43,684 bases of DNA. Source: Candidatus Saccharimonadota bacterium (GTDB taxonomy: Bacteria; Patescibacteriota; Saccharimonadia; Saccharimonadales; Saccharimonadaceae). Below are positions 15,831 through 21,892 of this stretch, piece by piece. Made by a program: the position numbers and the translations under genes. The stretch is from positions 1 to 43,684 of the forward strand of contig JAFXKT010000005.1 in the NCBI GenBank assembly GCA_017531585.1, written 5' to 3'. Each line of letters begins with the position of its first letter. The first letter of the stretch is position 1. The notes beneath the pieces are model-generated. The model did not search any database, had not been told where the DNA came from, and saw only the letters and a list, made by a program, of their open reading frames with translations.

Positions 15831-16323
15831 ATTCAGAGCCTCCCGAAATACTGCCCGATAGTGAATGTGAGCCACTTTTTAATTTAAAATGCCGTTCTAA
15901 GAGAGAGCGTACCTGTCCTGGATCAGATATCTCTGTTAACTGATTTATTAATTCGGAAGTCGTTTTCTCTTTCTCTATAGCGCGTCGGTCGCGAGCATAT
16001 CTAGCATTTTGAGCTTTTCTACGATTACGAAACTCTTCGTCTTCGTGGTAGCGCTTACGAATATATCCATTGTGCAAATCTAGAAAATATCTCTTCCTGC
16101 ACTCTTCAGAACAAAAACCTGGCGCCCTCCCTCTAGTTTTTACCTGGTATGCAAAAGCTTTTCCGCAAACCTTACAGATCGATTGTTTTTCCTTACCAGA
16201 TCGAACACGATGTTCGTTTCTACATTCCTCAGAACAGAACTTTGGCATTCTTCCCACTCCGCCTTTTTCGTAGCTAAAGCTTTTCCCACACCTTTCGCAC
16301 TGGAGTATTACTTTATTCTCCAT
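15820..16323 (-). CDS. Protein with two tandem zinc fingers
   Basis: The product has 167 residues. The N-terminal 75 are two copies of a C-x2-C-GK-x-F-x-Y...FCSEEC module (about 9-35 and 50-77), each with four cysteines that can bind zinc. A basic helical stretch (RKRYHEDEEFRNRRKAQNARYARDRR) and a Ser/Gly-rich tail follow. The design suggests DNA or RNA binding; it could regulate the operon or help target recognition. GGAG lies 9 nt before ATG. Both of its boundaries overlap a neighbour by 11 nt at the same sequence, ATGGAGAATAA, suggesting insertion by duplication of the junction. Confidence 0.75.
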   Translation of the reverse strand: MENKVILQCERCGKSFSYEKGGVGRMPKFCSEECRNEHRVRSGKEKQSICKVCGKAFAYQVKTRGRAPGFCSEECRKRYFLDLHNGYIRKRYHEDEEFRNRRKAQNARYARDRRAIEKEKTTSELINQLTEISDPGQVRSLLERHFKLKSGSHSLSGSISGGSEYGE

Positions 16324-16909
16324 TCCTCATCTCCTTGTAGGATACCGTTGGGTAATCCTTGATTGCTTTATCGATTCCAGCCTCCATATCTGTCAGCGCA
16401 TAAACACGGCGTTTGAACAGACCTTTGGCGGGGGTTGAATATTCAGTGAAAAATACTTTGTCCTTACCGTTTAACATGTCGCCAACAATTAGGTTGGTCT
16501 CCATGATTGCGTTCATAGCTAGCAAGAACTCCTTTGAGGATTTCTTCGGTAAATAATCAAAAATGACGCCTTGGAGGCGTTTCTTACATTCAGAGATGTT
16601 ATCTTCGGCAATATCTACACCATAAATCGTCGACAAAACTTTAAGAACCGAGAATTCGCGATTCTTTTTATGCCACTCGATTTTGTCTTGTTTTAGATGA
16701 TCAAGGCGCTGGCGTAAAATAGCTTCAAGAAAGTTACCATTGCCACAAGCTGGCTCCAAAAAGCGCCAGTAGCGGTTCGAGGTAGCCTGAGTTAAAGCGA
16801 GGATATTATTTACCTCGCGCTCGGCAGTAAAAACCTCACCGCGATCGCGGACGCGGCTTTTGGATTTAACTTGTTTCTGCTTCGCACTAGACGAAGCCTT
16901 GGCTTTCAT
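16313..16909 (-). CDS. Partial N6-adenine methylase-like protein lacking the catalytic motif
   Basis: The product has 198 residues. It contains EVFTAEREVNNIL, motif I FLEPACGNGNFLEAIL (about 50-65), GVDIAEDNI (motif II region) and NLIVGDML (motif III region). It stops before any NPPY motif. It therefore could bind AdoMet but not transfer methyl groups alone. It may be a regulatory partner of the full methylase, or the front half of a split enzyme. It is the first gene of the operon. The ATG is directly preceded by a hairpin arm (16917-16910) and has no clear SD outside that structure. Confidence 0.75.
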   Translation of the reverse strand: MKAKASSSAKQKQVKSKSRVRDRGEVFTAEREVNNILALTQATSNRYWRFLEPACGNGNFLEAILRQRLDHLKQDKIEWHKKNREFSVLKVLSTIYGVDIAEDNISECKKRLQGVIFDYLPKKSSKEFLLAMNAIMETNLIVGDMLNGKDKVFFTEYSTPAKGLFKRRVYALTDMEAGIDKAIKDYPTVSYKEMRNGE

Positions 16910-16949
16910 CTCTGTTGCACTTTCTTACAACAGAGATGGCGTTAGTAAC

Positions 16950-16974
16950 AAAAATAGGACACAACCGTGTCCTA
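16950..16974 (-). terminator. Leader terminator of the R-M operon
   Basis: On the minus strand TAGGACAC-GGTT-GTGTCCTA (16974-16955) is followed by TTTTTG. It lies between the operon promoter and the first long gene, so transcription can stop about 190 nt after initiation. Confidence 0.7.
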
Positions 16975-17028
16975 CACATTCAAGAAAATAAAGTATAGAT
17001 TAGGACGTCCCGGCTGAGTCCTAATCAT
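16972..17028 (-). CDS. Candidate leader peptide 2 of the R-M operon
   Basis: The 18-codon ORF MIRTQPGRPNLYFIFLNV starts at an ATGA overlap with leader peptide 1. It spans complementary segments B and C and stops inside the first arm of the leader terminator. The position is that of an attenuator leader peptide. Translation is not shown. Confidence 0.35.
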   Translation of the reverse strand: MIRTQPGRPNLYFIFLNV

Positions 17029-17048
17029 TTTACAACAGAGACATACAT
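17025..17048 (-). CDS. Candidate leader peptide 1 of the R-M operon
   Basis: The seven-codon ORF MYVSVVK is preceded by AATAAGG and ends in TGA overlapping the ATG of leader peptide 2. It covers leader segment E (17041-17029). Confidence 0.3.
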   Translation of the reverse strand: MYVSVVK

Positions 17049-17224
17049 CCTTATTGTCCGAGACGCCCAAATCTATGTACGTCTCGGCAGAAAGACTACG
17101 CCTCTGCGCTTATTCTGTTGTAAATTTAAATTTTGATTAGGACTCTTTAATTATACCAGAGATTACAAGATATTGCAAAATATTTATGGTATTTGTCAAT
17201 AATGTTTTAGATAGAGGCTAACTT

Positions 17225-17416
17225 TTATCTGCCGACGCACATAAAAATCGCAGCCCCTAAGTTGCCGGCTGGAACCTACAATTTCCGCGTATTAGGCAAA
17301 AACTATAAGACCGACTCCTATAGGAGCTGCGATTCAAAGTTTTTGCGAAACACGAAAAACGCGTTCTCTAAAACGCGGTTAAGAAAATTCAAATTGTAGA
17401 TTCCTCTTATATTATA
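17225..17416 (-). ncRNA. Unclassified structured RNA with pseudoknot potential
   Basis: Extended -10 TGGTATAAT (TATAAT 17416-17411) starts an RNA near 17404. Three long helices are possible: P1 (17399-17391 with 17284-17276, 9 bp), P2 (17346-17338 with 17304-17296, 9 bp) and P3 (17334-17321 with 17259-17246, 14 bp with one G-U). P3 crosses P1 and P2, so they form a pseudoknot or are alternatives. P3's last arm is followed by TTTTTAT. Separate hairpins AACGCG and CTCC-TATA-GGAG also exist. No match to RNase P, tmRNA, SRP or 6S signatures that I know. Confidence 0.6.
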
Positions 17417-17474
17417 CCACTTATTCCCTAGGCGCCGTCTTTTGTTTCTTCTTCAATATTGCTATAATCGATTC

Positions 17475-17577
17475 AGTTAGCCACTAGCTCAGACCCGTAC
17501 GCGTCGACCGCTACGCTTAGCTTCTTCGAATGACTAAGTGCGCTAGTGCAGTAGCTCTCCGAAAGGGGAGTTTCTTT
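17475..17577 (+). ncRNA. DUF3800-associated structured RNA, copy 2
   Basis: Same fold as copy 1. P1 CTAGC/GCTAG (17484-17488 with 17542-17546), P2 CGTA/TACG, P3 CTTAG/CTAAG (17516-17520 with 17534-17538) and terminator GCTCTCC-GAAA-GGGGAGT. The -10 TATAAT (17463-17468) is preceded by TGC. This copy has no DUF3800 gene of its own directly after it. Confidence 0.7.
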
Positions 17578-17615
17578 AATTTGCTATCATTTCCAACCAT
17601 TGGTATAATTATTCT

Positions 17616-17716
17616 CAATAATGACACTAGCTGGGATCCGTACGCGTTGACCGCTACGGCGTAACCTAAAGTGCTACGCAGGCTAGCGCAGTAACCCTCC
17701 GAAAGGAGGGTTTCTC
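17616..17716 (+). ncRNA. DUF3800-associated structured RNA, copy 3
   Basis: Promoter TTGCTA (17581-17586), 17 nt, TATAAT (17604-17609). P1 CTAGC/GCTAG (17627-17631 with 17682-17686), P2 CCGTA/TACGG (17638-17642 with 17655-17659), P3 GCGTA/TACGC (17659-17663 with 17675-17679) and terminator ACCCTCC-GAAA-GGAGGGT. The 3' end meets the stop of the second DUF3800 gene. Confidence 0.75.
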
Positions 17717-18198
17717 TAATTTTCGGACTCTATACCTGCCAAATAATCAGCAACTTGGATTAGGGAATTATTGCTTGATTTTCCTTCGGATATTTTCGCT
17801 TTAATCTTTCGTTCTTTTACTGCCACTTTTAGCGCACGAAATAATTGAGGATTAGAGTCTAACCTTATTACATACTTTTTATTTCTTTCAAAATCGCTAA
17901 CTAATATTCTTGCGGTTTCTAAATATAGGTCATCGCCATTCTTATTTACTCGAAGCACCCTATAATCCTTCACCTCTCTCCTCACAAACCTTACAAACTT
18001 ATCCTTCTTGGTCTTTGCGTTGCGGCTATAATGAAACTCAAAATCCTGCGGGATGTTATTTCGCAGCTTAAATTTCCGAATCTTTTCTATCATCTTATTC
18101 ACTTCATCGAGCGAGCTAAACATCGCCATAGCAACAATAAACGGACGCTTGTCCTTGCGGCTCGCAGTTCCTGATTCGTCGATATAGCAATAGATCGT
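17716..18198 (-). pseudogene. DUF3800-domain protein, copy 2, with ACG in place of ATG
   Basis: The frame reads (ACG)-IYCYIDESGTAS... through FHYSRNAK, IRLDSNPQ and QVADYLAG to a stop at 17716. It matches copy 1 over its length (about 160 residues). Two TAA codons lie 9-14 nt upstream in frame, so no earlier start exists. The first codon, aligned with copy 1's ATG, is ACG (18198-18196). A TAATGT box sits exactly 6 nt before it, the leaderless spacing seen in other genes here. The next ATGs (near 18135 and 18129) would delete the DESG motif. Either the start codon was lost or ACG initiation is used. Confidence 0.65.
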
Positions 18199-18286
18199 TC
18201 CGCCACATTATTAGATATCTACAGAATCGCCAAGCATAATTGCATTATTTTTGCATCTCGTCTCGCAAAGCCCCAAATAGGTATGG

Positions 18287-18292
18287 TATAAT
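18287..18292 (+). promoter_or_regulatory. -10 box for tRNA-Trp
   Basis: TATAAT with an upstream TGG (extended -10) lies about 60 nt before the tRNA. A GGCGG/CCGCC hairpin lies in the leader. Confidence 0.5.
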
Positions 18293-18351
18293 ATACACAT
18301 CTTTGAGGCGGCCAGCCTATAAAAGCACCGCCATTTACAAGGATTTATTCT

Positions 18352-18427
18352 AGGGGTGTAGCTCAGTTGGTAGAGCACTGGTCTCCAAAACCAGGTGTCG
18401 CGAGTTCGAGTCTTGCCGCCCCTGCCA
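18352..18427 (+). tRNA. trnW: tRNA-Trp (CCA)
   Basis: A complete cloverleaf: acceptor AGGGGTG/CGCCCCT, D-arm GCTC...GAGC, anticodon stem CTGGT/ACCAG with loop CTCCAAA (anticodon CCA), T-arm with TTCGAGT, discriminator G and encoded CCA. It marks the right edge of the accessory island. Confidence 0.96.
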
Positions 18428-18434
18428 TTTCTAG

Positions 18435-18460
18435 AATGGCCCGCGAAGGGCATTTTTTAT
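18435..18460 (+). terminator. Terminator of tRNA-Trp
   Basis: ATGGCCC-GCGAA-GGGCAT stem followed by TTTTTT, 8 nt after the tRNA. Confidence 0.75.
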
Positions 18461-18493
18461 TGCCGCAAAACCTCGCCCACCCCCTTGCCTTCA

Positions 18494-18522
18494 TTGACAT
18501 TTTATTGCGTTTATGCTATAAT
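18494..18522 (+). promoter_or_regulatory. Consensus promoter of the 216-residue protein gene
   Basis: TTGACA (18494-18499), 17 nt, TATAAT (18517-18522): both boxes are perfect. The leader of about 55 nt contains a TATGC/GCATA hairpin. Confidence 0.75.
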
Positions 18523-18584
18523 ATAAAAGCCTATCATTATGCCCTTGAGAAGCATAAGATGGAGTACTTATATGAGGTGATACT

Positions 18585-19235
18585 ATGAAAAGGAATACCC
18601 TTCCAGCTGTCCGCCAGCTCCTGAATTTCTATGAAGCACTCCACAGCTACTGCGCCCATCTCCCCAGGGCTAACTACCCCTCCGAGGAAGAAGAGATGTT
18701 TGGCGATCAGGGCTTTATCCCGAGCGATCTTGCTGGCATTCCCTTCGACAAGCTGACTTGGAAAGTCAACGGAACATGGCTTGACGCCAATTTCGAGCTC
18801 AAGCGCGCTTTCCGCGATCTTGTCTGCATTCTCGATAAGGAATGTAAGTCTAGATCCGAGGAAAAGTGCTGCCCCGACTATGTACTGGAATCTATCAAGG
18901 ACAGCGCTGTCGAAGTAGACAAAACCTTCGGTAAAATCAAGGATTACTCTTCCTTCGATTTCGACAGGATGCTTTACGGAATGCTTGGCACAAACCACGA
19001 AATCTGCCTGGGCGACGGCGACAGTGTCGACATAATACTGAGCGCAATCAGGTTTGCAATCGGCGACGCCATGCTCAATCTCTTCGATAGCCACAGCAAG
19101 ATTCTCAAATATGCAGAGTTTATCCAGAAACTTGAATCTTGCCCCAATTCTGCAGGTCTCAACTGCGTCGAATCTATGCTGAAGTTCCTCGAAGCAAGCA
19201 CAGAAGACGAAGAAGACGAAGAAGAAGGCGAATAA
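18585..19235 (+). CDS. Unrecognised acidic-tailed cytoplasmic protein
   Basis: The product has 216 residues. It looks largely helical (repeating leucine and aromatic patterns), has seven or more cysteines, and ends in a tail of about 14 residues almost all Glu/Asp. There is no signal peptide or transmembrane segment. GAGGTG lies 6 nt before ATG. It uses more C-ending codons than the neighbouring Pif1 gene. The perfect promoter, hairpin leader and dedicated terminator suggest strong, individually regulated expression. I do not recognise the family. Confidence 0.75.
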   Translation: MKRNTLPAVRQLLNFYEALHSYCAHLPRANYPSEEEEMFGDQGFIPSDLAGIPFDKLTWKVNGTWLDANFELKRAFRDLVCILDKECKSRSEEKCCPDYVLESIKDSAVEVDKTFGKIKDYSSFDFDRMLYGMLGTNHEICLGDGDSVDIILSAIRFAIGDAMLNLFDSHSKILKYAEFIQKLESCPNSAGLNCVESMLKFLEASTEDEEDEEEGE

Positions 19236-19246
19236 TTTCACCTTAT

Positions 19247-19275
19247 CCCCCGACCCAAAAAGGTCGGGGATTTTT
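19247..19275 (+). terminator. Terminator of the 216-residue protein gene
   Basis: CCCCGACC-caaaaa-GGTCGGGG followed by ATTTTTC. Confidence 0.85.
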
Positions 19276-19306
19276 CTTGGCCGACCCCCATAAGCCAACA
19301 TTGCTC

Positions 19307-19370
19307 TTGTGTTTTCTTTACTTTTAGGTTATACTATACGCACCAGTTCACCGAGTCCGCTCGGTGTTTT
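19307..19370 (+). promoter_or_regulatory. Promoter and leader hairpin of the 340-residue protein gene
   Basis: TTGTGT (19307-19312), 17 nt, TATACT (19330-19335). Starting about 7 nt into the transcript, CACCGAG-TCCG-CTCGGTG (19349-19366) is followed by TTTT. This resembles an intrinsic terminator inside the leader, or an mRNA-stabilising 5' hairpin. Confidence 0.6.
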
Positions 19371-19405
19371 GCGTTCATTACATTATCAAAAGGAGGTCCT
19401 GAAGT

Positions 19406-20428
19406 ATGGACAACATCATCAACAAGGAAGAAATCCGTGTAATTGAGGTGCTGCACAACCTTGTTAGCGCCTTACCTGTAGGCGTAGCAAGTGCGTATCA
19501 TGCCCTTCACGACAGACTCGAAATGGTTGCTCTTCGCCTCTGCGACGAGAATAACCCCACATACATGGACATGCTCATCGATACTCGCAAGACTATCAGT
19601 GAGAAGCTCAATCCTGACTATAAGAATGGTCTCCTCGACTACCGCCTCAACCAGGAGTCTGATTACCTCAGACAGAGAGGCGAAGTTGCATATAGACTTC
19701 TTTCCGGCATCGAACCCTCTCTTCTGACTGATGAAAATATGGTACTCAACGAGGAACTCAAGTGGATTATCCCCTCTCTCGATGAATGCCCTGAGGACGA
19801 AAACGACCCTCGTCGCATTAGCAGATTTATCCCCGAGATTAAGGCTGCACACAAGATCAAGGATAGCCTCAATGGTACTAACAGCGAGACTGAGCTCAGA
19901 TATCTGCAGGTTCAGGCGCTTCTGATTAGCCGTCTGGCAGGTCATGTGCCCGCAAGCATTATCTACGTTTACTGGCAGCAGCTCGAGCCCAAGTCCGCAG
20001 AAAACATGGCTTACTATAACGAGATCATGGACAATATCATTGCCCTTCCTTGCGAAGAGTGGAGTCACGACGAATACGCAAGAGGCGTCCTGGAATTCCT
20101 TCAGGCACTCAGCGAAAACGCTCTCTCTTCCGCAATCGACGTCGACGTAAGAATCATGTCAGCTCCGACAACCAGCTTCATTATCGACTCTTGCAGAACC
20201 ATTTCCAGAGAACTTCACGGAATGGAAAATCGTGCTAGATACGAAGGTCTGATTAATCTTGCCGACATGGTGATTGCAGACCTCAGAGGATACAAGCCCA
20301 TGAGCTGCAAGCATTACGACATCCCCGCCAGCGAGCTCTGCGCTTACAGCGAGGGCTTCAAGGCTAACAAGCGCAAGCCACTGTTTCCGATGCTCGCAGC
20401 CGCTGTCGCTGCAATCGCAACCTCCTAA
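19406..20428 (+). CDS. Unrecognised 340-residue helical protein
   Basis: The sequence is dominated by amphipathic helices (for example VIEVLHNLVSALPVGVASAYHAL near the N-terminus), with a hydrophobic Ala-rich stretch at the extreme C-terminus (about 324-340, LFPMLAAAVAAIATS). That stretch may be a short tail anchor. AAGGAGGT lies 9 nt before ATG. Codon use is richer in CTC, CCC and ATC than in the following Pif1 gene, like the 216-residue neighbour. No known domain is evident. Tandem placement with that neighbour, each with its own promoter and terminator, suggests related lineage-specific roles. Confidence 0.75.
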   Translation: MDNIINKEEIRVIEVLHNLVSALPVGVASAYHALHDRLEMVALRLCDENNPTYMDMLIDTRKTISEKLNPDYKNGLLDYRLNQESDYLRQRGEVAYRLLSGIEPSLLTDENMVLNEELKWIIPSLDECPEDENDPRRISRFIPEIKAAHKIKDSLNGTNSETELRYLQVQALLISRLAGHVPASIIYVYWQQLEPKSAENMAYYNEIMDNIIALPCEEWSHDEYARGVLEFLQALSENALSSAIDVDVRIMSAPTTSFIIDSCRTISRELHGMENRARYEGLINLADMVIADLRGYKPMSCKHYDIPASELCAYSEGFKANKRKPLFPMLAAAVAAIATS

Positions 20429-20439
20429 ACTACAATACC

Positions 20440-20470
20440 CTCGGTCATTTTCGGCCGGGGGTTTCTTTTT
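20440..20470 (+). terminator. Terminator of the 340-residue protein gene
   Basis: CCCTCGGTC-atttt-GGCCGGGGG-type stem followed by TTTCTTTTT. Confidence 0.8.
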
Positions 20471-20494
20471 ACCCAAAACGTATATAATGAATAT

Positions 20495-21817
20495 ATGTCC
20501 AGTTTTCCGAGCCTTCATCTCAAGAATCTGATTTCGAACCTCAGCGACAATGGTCTTACCGAAGGACAGGAACAAGCCCTCGACGCAATGCTTATGGGCG
20601 AAAACGTTTTTCGGACAGGCGATGCGGGAACCGGTAAATCTTATGTGCTAAGCGAATTTTTGAAGAAGATGCGCCGCAAGAAGCATATTATTGCTTGCGC
20701 GCCGACCGGGATTGCCGCGCTCCGACTCCAAAACGGCTGTACGATTCACCGCGCTTTTCGCCTGCCTTTCTTGCAAGCTTACGATTTTCGCAAGCACAAA
20801 CATCCAAACGAAGAGATCCTGAACGCTGACGTCATTATTATTGACGAGATTTCGATGTGTCGCGTTGATCTTTTTGATTATATTTCCGAGATTATTTTTG
20901 AGGCCGAGAAACAAACCCAGCACAAGAAGCAAGTGATTGTGGTTGGTGATTTCTTCCAGCTGCCGCCAGTTTTGCGCCGCGAAGAACGTGAAGTACTGAG
21001 TTACAAATACCCAGAGATTCAGGCTGGCTTTTGTTTTTCCGGCAAGAACTGGGAGCGCTTCCATTTTAAGCCATTCGTTTTAACCGAGATTGTGCGCCAA
21101 GAAGAAGACGAATATGTCGAGATGCTCGAGAAGGCACGCCGTGGCAATGGTAGTTGCTTGCCGTATTTTAACCAGAGAGTAAGCGAAGAGTTCGATGATG
21201 GCGCGATTTGCCTCGTTCCGACCAATGCCAAGGCTAGCGCCATTAACAGCAAGAAGCTTAATGCCCTAGTTGGCGAGCCGAAGATTTTTCATGCCGTCGT
21301 TAAGGGTTCGATCACTGCGAGCGATAAGGCCGCCGAAGACAGCCTAATTCTAAAACCTGGCGCACGCGTGATTGCGCTTTGTAATAACCTTGAATACAAG
21401 AATGGTCAGCTTGGTACCGTTCGCGAGATTGGCGAAGATGCCGTAAAGGTCGCCTGGGATAATGGCCGTAAATCTATTGTCGAGGCTTACGACTGGAACA
21501 TTATGCGCCCAGAATGGGATGGCGAAGTGATTAAACACGAGATCGTGGGCACTTTTAGGCAGCTACCTTTGCGCCTTGCCTATGCGATTACAATCCATAA
21601 AAGCCAAGGCCAGACTTATTCTCGCACCGTCGTCGATCCGGCCTGCTTTGATATTGGCCAGTTATATGTTGCATTATCTCGCTGTGAGAGCATCGAAGGA
21701 CTTAGTCTCATGCGCGCGGCTTATCCTAGAGCACTCAAAAGCTCACCCGAAGTGCTGGATTTTTATAGTAAAATCACGGGCGAGCCGTATTATATCGAAG
21801 AATATAGCGATTTTTAG
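20495..21817 (+). CDS. Pif1-family SF1B DNA helicase
   Basis: The product has 440 residues. It has the Pif1/RecD-like layout. Walker A GDAGTGKS is at 42-49. It also has CAPTGIAALRLQNGCTIHRAF (Pif1 motif Ia region), Walker B IIIDEISM (about 113-120) and GDFFQLPPV (motif III, about 151-159). The C-terminal 2B region ends with AITIHKSQGQTYSR (motif V) and LYVALSRCESIEGL (motif VI). Pif1 helicases unwind DNA 5' to 3', including G-quadruplexes, and support replication and recombination. Transcription is leaderless: TATAAT ends exactly 6 nt before ATG. Confidence 0.92.
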   Translation: MSSFPSLHLKNLISNLSDNGLTEGQEQALDAMLMGENVFRTGDAGTGKSYVLSEFLKKMRRKKHIIACAPTGIAALRLQNGCTIHRAFRLPFLQAYDFRKHKHPNEEILNADVIIIDEISMCRVDLFDYISEIIFEAEKQTQHKKQVIVVGDFFQLPPVLRREEREVLSYKYPEIQAGFCFSGKNWERFHFKPFVLTEIVRQEEDEYVEMLEKARRGNGSCLPYFNQRVSEEFDDGAICLVPTNAKASAINSKKLNALVGEPKIFHAVVKGSITASDKAAEDSLILKPGARVIALCNNLEYKNGQLGTVREIGEDAVKVAWDNGRKSIVEAYDWNIMRPEWDGEVIKHEIVGTFRQLPLRLAYAITIHKSQGQTYSRTVVDPACFDIGQLYVALSRCESIEGLSLMRAAYPRALKSSPEVLDFYSKITGEPYYIEEYSDF

Positions 21818-21857
21818 CCGTTTTTAGCCGTTTTTAGCTATTTTTATGCTAAAATGC

Positions 21858-21886
21858 TTGACATTTGCCATAAATTAATGTATTAT
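21858..21886 (+). promoter_or_regulatory. Promoter of the 280-nt RNA
   Basis: TTGACA (21858-21863), 17 nt, TATTAT (21881-21886). No long ORF with an SD follows. Confidence 0.7.
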
Positions 21887-21892
21887 ATGTTC

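Larger units (their letters stand above)
16910..17178 (-). promoter_or_regulatory. Promoter and switching leader of the R-M operon
   Basis: Promoter: TTGCAA (17178-17173), 17 nt, TATAAT (17155-17150) with extended TGG. The leader of about 234 nt holds competing complements. A (17145-17135) and C (17006-16998) both carry GTCCTAATC, and B (17026-17016, GATTAGGACTC) can pair with either. D (17124-17114) can pair with E (17041-17029) or with F (16936-16925), which repeats 12 nt of E. F also pairs with CAACAGAG touching the ATG. An apical CCGAGACG/CGTCTCGG hairpin lies inside the D-E loop. A terminator lies between C and F. Transcriptional or translational attenuation is inferred. Confidence 0.6.

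Noticed and set aside
17225-17416. RNase P, SRP or 6S RNA
   Set aside because: The conserved P4 sequences of RNase P and the GGAAGCAGCC-type SRP loop are absent. 6S is a single long hairpin, whereas the strongest helices here cross each other. The same check was negative for the 280-nt and 340-nt RNAs.
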